Source of the DNA: Fibrobacter sp. UWB10
GTDB taxonomy: Bacteria > Fibrobacterota > Fibrobacteria > Fibrobacterales > Fibrobacteraceae
Length of the DNA stretch: 64,000 nt
NCBI RefSeq assembly: GCF_900182935.1
Contig: NZ_FXUE01000001.1
Coordinates: 868,001 to 932,000 of the forward strand
Reading direction: 5' to 3'
Positions within the stretch are counted from its first letter, which is position 1, and every line of letters begins with the position of its first letter. Positions 58,219-64,000 of this stretch are shown here, one piece after another. Position numbers and translations under genes: made by a program. The notes below the pieces were generated by a model. The model was not told the origin of the DNA. It saw nothing but the letters and a program-made list of their open reading frames with translations, and searched no databases.

Positions 58219-59793
58219 ATGAAGCTATCAAAGATTTTACCCCTTTGCATTGCCGGAGCATTCAGCAGTTCCTTTGCAGTGCTAGATCTCCCCAACGCAC
58301 AACCGAAGGTTGACGAATCGTACTGGAAGGCAGCCCTCGACAGCACCTGGCAAGGACTTGTGCGCAGGAACATCAATCCCTATTCCGCAGGCAAAGGGCT
58401 CATTCACCGCCCCAAGAGTGAAACGCCGGGCGATGCCGTGAGCGAAGCCGTCGGATACGGCATGTTGGTCGCCTTGTATGCCAACGACCAGGAGCATTTC
58501 AACAGCATTTGGGACGCCGCCAACGAAAAGATGTGGGACGGTTGCTATTACAACTGGCAAATGGGACCCGACGGAAACATTAGCGGCGAAGGCGCCGCCA
58601 CCGACGCTGAAGAAGACGTTGCGCTCGCCCTGATTTTTGCGGACAAGCTCGTTTCCGCCGGCAAATGGCAACCTTACACATCGACAAAGTTTAATTACGG
58701 CTACGCCGACCACGCCAAGAAAATTCTTGATTGCATGTGGAGTTCCCAGCAGATTACCAGCAGCGGAATTTTGGCACCGGGCGCAGGCTGGGGCGGCGAC
58801 AATTTTGTGAACCCCGGCTATTTCTCACCCGCATGGTACAAGATTTTCGCCAAGTTTGACAGCAATGGCGATCGCTGGAACATGGTTGTCGACAAGACTT
58901 ATGAGATTTTGTCAAAAAGCCCCGGCTACAGCATGGGCTTGATTCCTGACTGGATGCGCCCCGATGGCAATTGGGCCGGAAGCCTCGGCTACAATGCCTA
59001 CTTTAACAGCCGCGCCTTCTTCAAAGACGCTATCCGTATCTTGTGGCGAGTGGCAATTGACGCCGTATGGTTCGATGAATCGCGCGCCAAGGACTTCCTC
59101 AAGAATTCGCTCGCCTTCATTAACAGCAAAGGCGGAGCCGCAGCTTCGAACTTCTACCAGATTGAAAAAGCGGGCGAACTTTTGCCAGCTGACGACATTT
59201 GGACCGATTTTAATGACAGCAAGAACGAAAGCACTTGGCGTTACCGCCGCGAACACAGCCACTTGACCGTTGGTATGTGGTCAACCGCAGCGCTTGCCGT
59301 AGGCGAATCTGCAGACCGTATCGCCTTCAGTGAAGAACTCGGTAAATTCTACGAAGGCGGAGATTTCTTTGGAAATGCCGTAGACCCCACCGGTGGAATC
59401 GAAGACACACTCCACAACGAAATGTACTTTGACCAGTTCCTCGCTTGGTTTGGTGCCTCTATGATGAGCGGAACTTTCATGAACGTGATTGACGCCATCG
59501 ACAATCCCAAGGCAGCAACTGCGGGCGATTCGTCTTCATTGACCAAACCCGTAATCGGAATTGCTCACAGCCGAATCAAAGCAAGCGCAGACATCCGTTT
59601 AACCCATATGGGGAACGCCATTCTGTTCACGCTTCCCGAAGTCGCTGAATGGAGCCTTTACGACATGAACGGACACAAAATTGCAGAAGCCCGCGGCTCC
59701 AATTTCTTGTGGCAAAAGGGCAACCAAGGCGTCTATATTATAAAAGCCCGTTCCAAGGGAACGAGCTACATGCGAAAAGTCGCAGTCCGTTAA
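58219..59793 (+). CDS. Secreted glycoside hydrolase family 8 endoglucanase
   Basis: GH8 inverting endo-beta-glucanase type enzyme (524 aa) acting on cellulose/beta-glucan or related xylans outside the cell. Signal peptide (about 1-20, ending SSFA). Catalytic (alpha/alpha)6 barrel with SEAVGYGMLVAL, the GH8 signature GAATDAEEDVALALIFADKL (catalytic acidic residues), WGGDNFVNPGYFSPAWYKIF, IPDWMRPDG. The C-terminal 80 residues (WSLYDMNGHKIAEARGSNF...GVYIIKARS) form a T9SS-type sorting tail. GGAGATGTT precedes ATG. Confidence 0.92.
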   Translation: MKLSKILPLCIAGAFSSSFAVLDLPNAQPKVDESYWKAALDSTWQGLVRRNINPYSAGKGLIHRPKSETPGDAVSEAVGYGMLVALYANDQEHFNSIWDAANEKMWDGCYYNWQMGPDGNISGEGAATDAEEDVALALIFADKLVSAGKWQPYTSTKFNYGYADHAKKILDCMWSSQQITSSGILAPGAGWGGDNFVNPGYFSPAWYKIFAKFDSNGDRWNMVVDKTYEILSKSPGYSMGLIPDWMRPDGNWAGSLGYNAYFNSRAFFKDAIRILWRVAIDAVWFDESRAKDFLKNSLAFINSKGGAAASNFYQIEKAGELLPADDIWTDFNDSKNESTWRYRREHSHLTVGMWSTAALAVGESADRIAFSEELGKFYEGGDFFGNAVDPTGGIEDTLHNEMYFDQFLAWFGASMMSGTFMNVIDAIDNPKAATAGDSSSLTKPVIGIAHSRIKASADIRLTHMGNAILFTLPEVAEWSLYDMNGHKIAEARGSNFLWQKGNQGVYIIKARSKGTSYMRKVAVR

Positions 59794-59818
59794 AAGGTTT
59801 TTCAGAAATCTCTCTTTG

Positions 59819-59853
59819 AATAGAACCGTGGTTTTGCCACGGTTCTATTTTTC
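59819..59853. terminator. Bidirectional terminator between GH8 and BASS genes
   Basis: A 13-bp perfect stem AATAGAACCGTGG/CCACGGTTCTATT with a TTTTG loop, T tract on one side. It overlaps the stop codon of the convergent transporter gene. Confidence 0.85.
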
Positions 59854-60840
59854 CTTTTTCTTGTCGCGCCAAGCGAAGATATTCGCGAGTACCGTTCCGC
59901 TGATGGAATGGTAAGCGCAGCTCAAGGCGCAGGGCACCATGCAAAGAACGGCAGCTGGGTTCCTCGCCACATTTTCAGGGTTCGCAAAGAATGCCATGGC
60001 AAGCACCGTTGCCATGCCTGCATTCTGCACACCGACTTCGATAGCGATGGTCCGCTTCTTGGCGGTATTGAACTTGAAGAGTTTACCCACGCTGTAGCCA
60101 AGCACATAGCCCAGCGCATTGTGGCAGAACACCACTGCAAGCACCAAGAAAATCAGGCCGAGGCCATTTGCAAACAATTGCGGACGCACCGTCACAACGA
60201 CACCGCCCACAATCATCATCAGGCCAATCACGCTCACTGCAGGCATATTCGACTGGATTTCTTTAAATACGGCGCGCTTGCCCAAGAAGTAGTTGCAAAG
60301 GAACCCGATGGTAATCGGCGCAATCGTCACATAAAGAATATTCAGGAACATCCCTTTCGCATTCACGTCAATGCTTGTGTCGGCAAGCCACAGCACAAGC
60401 AGCGGCGTCATGATAGGAGCAAGGAGCGTGCTGACCATGGTCATGCTCACCGAATAAGTCACATCGCCGCGGGCCAAGAAACTCATGACGTTACTCGAAA
60501 CACCGCCCGGGCAGCATCCTACCAAAATAATACCCACAGCCAGATACGGATCCAGCCCGAACACCTTCGAAAGCCCGAAAGCGACAAACGGCATAATCGT
60601 GTACTGCGCAACCGCACCAAGCAAAATATGGAGCGGCTGTTTCATCAGGTTGCGGACATCGTCTGTCGAAATCGTGAGACCCATGCTCAACATGATGACA
60701 CCGAGAATGATGGAAGATACATTCCCGTGAACCCAGCCGAAAGCGACCGGAACGAAGAATGCGACTACTGCGCTTGCGATAACAAAGGGGGAAGCGTAGT
60801 TAGAAAGCAGACAGCAAAAAGCCTTAATTACCTTAAACAT
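59845..60840 (-). CDS. Bile acid:sodium symporter (BASS/SBF) family transporter
   Basis: Inner-membrane secondary transporter of 331 aa with nine to ten helices. Family landmarks: IILGVIMLSMGLTISTDDVRNLM, LVGCCPGGVSSNVMSFLARGDVTYSVSMT (sodium-site region) and EVGVQNAGMATVLAMAFF. Substrates in bacteria include pantoate, 2-keto acids and bile acids; none can be assigned. TATATT ends 6 nt before the ATG, so the mRNA is predicted leaderless. Confidence 0.88.
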   Translation of the reverse strand: MFKVIKAFCCLLSNYASPFVIASAVVAFFVPVAFGWVHGNVSSIILGVIMLSMGLTISTDDVRNLMKQPLHILLGAVAQYTIMPFVAFGLSKVFGLDPYLAVGIILVGCCPGGVSSNVMSFLARGDVTYSVSMTMVSTLLAPIMTPLLVLWLADTSIDVNAKGMFLNILYVTIAPITIGFLCNYFLGKRAVFKEIQSNMPAVSVIGLMMIVGGVVVTVRPQLFANGLGLIFLVLAVVFCHNALGYVLGYSVGKLFKFNTAKKRTIAIEVGVQNAGMATVLAMAFFANPENVARNPAAVLCMVPCALSCAYHSISGTVLANIFAWRDKKKEK

Positions 60841-60930
60841 GCTTTAAATATAAAAATACCCGTTCAAACGGGCAATTATGTAAGAAATTCAAATCCTTGC
60901 TAAAAATGGGTATTTTGCTAGATTTTTCAC

Positions 60931-61512
60931 ATGAACTTTCTTGAGCAGAAAATCCTTGCCGATGGTGTTGTCAAACCCGGCAACGTTCTTAAGGTTGACA
61001 GTTTCTTAAACCACCAGATTGACATTCGCCTGATGCAAAAGATTGGCGAAGAATTCAAACGTCGCTTTGCTGACGTGGAATTCAACAAGGTGCTCACCAT
61101 CGAAGCAAGCGGAATCGCCATCGCGGCATTCATTGCATACCTAAACGATGTTCCGGTGGTATTCGCCAAGAAAGGCCAAACCGTCAACAGCACCGACGAC
61201 AAATACGTCGCCAAGGCATATTCTTTCACGCACAAAAAGTTCAACGATATTTTCGTATCGCGCCCATACCTCAAGCCGACCGATAAAATCTTGATTGTCG
61301 ACGACTTCTTGGCAGACGGCGAAGCAAGTAAGGCGCTCATTGACCTTGTAAAGCAAGCAGGCGCCGAACTCGTCGGCGTTGGCATCGCTATTGAAAAGGG
61401 CATGCAACCCGGTGGCGCAAAACTCCGCGCCGCAGGCATACGCCTGGAATCCATTGCCATCGTCGACAGCATGGACGCTGAAACCGGATTCATCAAGTTC
61501 CGCGAACAGTAA
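60931..61512 (+). CDS. xpt: Xanthine phosphoribosyltransferase
   Basis: Purine salvage: xanthine plus PRPP to XMP. 193 aa, normal length. LEQKILADGVVKPGNVLKVDSFLNHQIDI at the N-terminus, FAKKGQTVN, and the PRPP-binding loop ILIVDDFLADGEASKALIDLV. Operon with a xanthine permease 12 bp downstream. TAGATT (60919-60924) ends 6 nt before ATG 60931, so no room remains for a purine riboswitch and the mRNA should be leaderless. Confidence 0.95.
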   Translation: MNFLEQKILADGVVKPGNVLKVDSFLNHQIDIRLMQKIGEEFKRRFADVEFNKVLTIEASGIAIAAFIAYLNDVPVVFAKKGQTVNSTDDKYVAKAYSFTHKKFNDIFVSRPYLKPTDKILIVDDFLADGEASKALIDLVKQAGAELVGVGIAIEKGMQPGGAKLRAAGIRLESIAIVDSMDAETGFIKFREQ

Positions 61513-61524
61513 TCGAGGCCCGCC

Positions 61525-62829
61525 ATGAAAACTTCGAACAACATTTATCAGCTTGACGGACGCGTTCCCCTTTTGCAGGCAATTCCCTTCGGTTTGCAAC
61601 ACGTTCTCGCCATGTTCGTGAGCAACATTACGCCGATTATCATTCTCGCAAATGTCGTCGGAATCGAGAAGGGCCTTACTGCCTCGCTAATCCAGAATTG
61701 CATGATTATTGCAAGTATCGGCACCCTCGTGCAACTTTACCCCATCTGGAAAATCGGCTCTAGGCTCCCCATCGTCATGGGCATCAGCTTTACGTTCCTC
61801 TCCGTTTCCATTTCTATCGGCACGTCGCAAGGCATGGGCACCCTCATGGGCGCCGTTATCGTCGGCGGCATTGTCGAAGGGTTACTCGGTCTCTGCGCAA
61901 AATACTGGCTTAAGTTGATTCCGCACATTGTTGCCGCCACCGTCGTGACCTCCATCGGATTTTCACTCTTGCCCATCGGTGCAAACTCATTTGCCGGCGG
62001 CCAGGGTGCAGCAGACTTCGGCTCTGCACAGAACTGGATTGTCGGTAGCGTCACGCTCCTCACCTGCTTACTCACGCAAGTTTTCGCCAAGGGATTCCTC
62101 CGTTCGCTCTCTGTGCTGGTAGGCCTTATTGTTGGCTACATTCTCGCGCTCTGCATGGGAATGGTTGATTTCTCTGGGCTCACGAGCAACGGCATTGTCG
62201 CGCTCCCCCAATTTCTCCCATTCACTCCGGAATTTAATTTAGGCGCAATCCTGTCCGTTATCGCTATCTATCTTGTGTCCGCCACAGAAACCGTCGGCGA
62301 TTCTAGCGCCCTTTGCAGCGGCGCCCTCAAGCGTCAAATTCACAAAGTTGAAATGGGTGGCGCCATCAGCTGCGACGGCTTTGTTAGCACCATCTCCGGA
62401 CTTTTCGGCTGCACTCCGATTACATCGTTTAGTCAGAACGTAGGCCTCGCCTCACTCTCTGGCGTAGTGAACCGTTTCGCCATCGCCACAAGCGCAGGCA
62501 TCATGCTTCTTGGCGGTCTCTTTCCGCCCATAGGCACGCTCCTCACAACCATTCCGCAAGCAGTTCTCGGTGGTTGCACCATTATGATGTTCGGTTCCAT
62601 TCTCTTCGCCGGATTCGGCATGATTGCTAAAAGCGGATTCTCGCAGCGCAACATGATTATCGTCAGTTTGTCCTTAAGCACCGGCCTCGGATTCACTTCG
62701 GCATCTAAGATGTTCCAAATTTTCCCGCAGATTATTCAGACCATCTTCGCCGAAAACTGCGTCGCCGTGGTATTCATTCTCGCCGTCGTCTTGAACTTGG
62801 TATTGCCCAAAGAGAAAGAAGAGAAGTAA
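61525..62829 (+). CDS. pbuX: Xanthine/uracil permease family transporter (NCS2)
   Basis: Nucleobase:cation symporter-2 member (434 aa, about 14 helices). Motifs: GLQHVLAMFVSNITPIIIL, PIVMGISFTFLSVS, VSATETVGDSSALCSG (substrate-binding glutamate) and SGLFGCTPITSFSQNVGLASLSG. The genetic link to xpt supports xanthine as substrate. The terminator at 62859 follows. Confidence 0.92.
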   Translation: MKTSNNIYQLDGRVPLLQAIPFGLQHVLAMFVSNITPIIILANVVGIEKGLTASLIQNCMIIASIGTLVQLYPIWKIGSRLPIVMGISFTFLSVSISIGTSQGMGTLMGAVIVGGIVEGLLGLCAKYWLKLIPHIVAATVVTSIGFSLLPIGANSFAGGQGAADFGSAQNWIVGSVTLLTCLLTQVFAKGFLRSLSVLVGLIVGYILALCMGMVDFSGLTSNGIVALPQFLPFTPEFNLGAILSVIAIYLVSATETVGDSSALCSGALKRQIHKVEMGGAISCDGFVSTISGLFGCTPITSFSQNVGLASLSGVVNRFAIATSAGIMLLGGLFPPIGTLLTTIPQAVLGGCTIMMFGSILFAGFGMIAKSGFSQRNMIIVSLSLSTGLGFTSASKMFQIFPQIIQTIFAENCVAVVFILAVVLNLVLPKEKEEK

Positions 62830-62858
62830 GCTTAAGAAGCAATCTTCCCATTTAAACA

Positions 62859-62897
62859 AAAAATCCTGTCTCTTTTTAAGGAGACAGGATTTTTTTA
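62859..62897. terminator. Bidirectional terminator between xanthine permease and leuS
   Basis: An 11-bp stem AATCCTGTCTC/GAGACAGGATT with an 8-nt loop, A tract before and TTTTTTT after. It is immediately followed by a partial ATCCTTCGACTTCG repeat (62897-62912). Confidence 0.88.
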
Positions 62898-62928
62898 GAT
62901 CCTTCGACTTCGGCGCAGTAGCTTGCGG

Positions 62929-64000
62929 CTACTTCACCACGATGTTCACGAGCTTGCCCGGAACGACGATGGACTTCACGACAGTCTTGCCGTTCATGAA
63001 TTCCTTCATACGATCATTTTCCATGGCGAGTTTTTCCAGGGCGGCCTTGTCCATGTCCTTGGCGACACTTGCCTTGGCGCGGACCTTGCCGTTCACCTGG
63101 AACACGACTTCGACGGTGTTTTCCACGGCCTTGGAGTGGTCGGCTTCGGGCCAGGCGACGTTCGTGAGCGATTCGTTGTGTCCGAGGATGCTCCACATTT
63201 CTTCGGCGATATGCGGGGCAAACGGGTGCAAGAGCTTGACGAACGTTTCGCACGGTTCGCGGTAGCGCTTGTCCATCTTCATCATTTCGTTGTTGAAGAT
63301 CATCAGCTGGCTAATCGCGGTGTTGAAGCTCATGTTCTCGATGTCGCTCGTGACCTTGATGACGGTCTGGTGCATCACCTTTTCGATAGCTTCCGGAGCG
63401 GTTTCGTCAACGTAAACCGGAGCAGCATCGTCATCGCCCACCACGGAGCGCCAAGCGCGGCCGAGGAAGCGGTTCATACCTTCGATGCCCTTGGTCTGCC
63501 ACGGCTTCACGGCGTCCAGCGGGCCCATGAACATTTCGTACAAACGAAGACTGTCAGCACCATAGTCGCGCACGACGTCATCGGGGTTCACCACGTTCTT
63601 GAGGGACTTACTCATCTTCGCCACGATCTGCTTGAGCTCGATGTCGGTACCCTTCTTGAAGAACTTGCCGTTCTTTTCTTCGACTTCGTCGGTCGGGACC
63701 TTGGAGCCAGCGGCGTCTTCGTAAGCGAAGGCGAGAATCATGCCCTGGTTGAAGAGTTTCTGGAACGGTTCGTCGGTAGAGACGAGGCCGAGGTCAAACA
63801 AGACCTTGTGCCAGAAACGGCTGTAGAGCAAGTGAAGCACGGCGTGTTCGGCACCACCCACATAGAGGTCAACCGGCATCCAGTACTTTTCAAGTTCCTT
63901 TGCCACAAATGCATCGCCGTTGCAAGCGTCGATGTAGCGGAGGTAATACCAGCAAGAACCAGCCCACTGCGGCATGGTGTTCGTTTCGCGGATACCCTTG
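62929..64000 (-). CDS. leuS: Leucyl-tRNA synthetase, C-terminal part (5' end off window)
   Basis: Charges tRNA-Leu. The visible 357 residues hold the second catalytic signature [20 protein letters not shown] and the preceding [20 protein letters not shown] and [20 protein letters not shown] blocks. The anticodon-binding domain and the C-terminal [14 protein letters not shown]...[15 protein letters not shown] follow. The frame stays open to the window edge, so translation begins beyond 64000. Confidence 0.97.
   Translation of the reverse strand, partial: KGIRETNTMPQWAGSCWYYLRYIDACNGDAFVAKELEKYWMPVDLYVGGAEHAVLHLLYSRFWHKVLFDLGLVSTDEPFQKLFNQGMILAFAYEDAAGSKVPTDEVEEKNGKFFKKGTDIELKQIVAKMSKSLKNVVNPDDVVRDYGADSLRLYEMFMGPLDAVKPWQTKGIEGMNRFLGRAWRSVVGDDDAAPVYVDETAPEAIEKVMHQTVIKVTSDIENMSFNTAISQLMIFNNEMMKMDKRYREPCETFVKLLHPFAPHIAEEMWSILGHNESLTNVAWPEADHSKAVENTVEVVFQVNGKVRAKASVAKDMDKAALEKLAMENDRMKEFMNGKTVVKSIVVPGKLVNIVVK

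Noticed and set aside
60841-60930. Purine riboswitch before xpt-pbuX
   Set aside because: Only about 90 bp separate the divergent genes, and the predicted -10 ends 6 nt before ATG. No paired P1-P3 purine-aptamer pattern is present.
1-64000. CRISPR arrays, rRNA operons, tRNA genes, IS transposases
   Set aside because: No regularly spaced repeats, no rRNA or tRNA signatures and no transposase-like proteins were seen; short tRNA-like structures cannot be excluded without a search tool.

Overview
The window looks like chromosome from a Fibrobacter species (F. succinogenes group or a close relative). The evidence is a lipoprotein ending in the Fibrobacter-succinogenes major-paralogue (FISUMP) domain (55979-58126), a secreted GH8 endoglucanase with a T9SS-like C-terminal tail (58219-59793), a second large secreted protein with cadherin-like repeats and a similar tail (36906-39611), and paired outer-membrane beta-barrel proteins. 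No rRNA, tRNA, CRISPR array or transposase was found.

Layout. 1-2240: divergent pdxS/pdxR (vitamin B6) with a three-box operator. 2247-20681: a dense sulfur-acquisition region holding a methyltransferase/DMSP-lyase-like cupin/MoeB-ThiF operon, metK, three different O-acetylhomoserine sulfhydrylase (MetY) paralogues, two TauA/SsuA-type binding lipoproteins, TauB and TauC, a class III (taurine-type) aminotransferase, an iron alcohol dehydrogenase, an AhpD-like protein and a DUF4418/FtsX/ATPase exporter-like operon. 21054-31907: an AT-rich defence island with an orphan AbiEi, a HEPN-motif gene joined to a complete Wadjet jetABCD operon, a metallophosphoesterase pair and a complete AbiE toxin-antitoxin pair. 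31976-34342: the sulfur theme resumes with an mccBA-like reverse-transsulfuration operon preceded by a cysteine-codon leader peptide and attenuator. 34344-64000: mostly housekeeping and envelope genes (PAP2, histidine phosphatase, ackA, ABC-F, beta-barrels, a fused spermidine-synthase-like membrane protein, DUF1538 with two PII-like proteins, an ECF sigma operon, a split alarmone synthetase/hydrolase pair, pgi, lipoproteins, GH8, BASS transporter, xpt and xanthine permease, leuS).

The main result is a regulon visible from sequence alone. Eight sulfur promoters carry the same inverted repeat (RYTATM-N9-KATARY-like, 21 bp). It is followed exactly 19 bp later by the -35 position, or by the equivalent GTA-ending segment. 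This is the geometry of a LysR-type activator site centred near -65. The regulated genes include ones with no settled role in sulfur metabolism (DUF4418/FtsX/ATPase, a DddQ/DddL-like cupin, AhpD-like, aminotransferase), so the motif links them functionally. The regulator itself is not in the window. The defence island sits between two members of this regulon.

A second genome-style observation is that at least ten genes outside the sulfur region have a -10 hexamer ending 6-8 nt before ATG. This predicts leaderless mRNAs, in contrast with the strong AAGGAGAGT-type ribosome sites of the sulfur genes.
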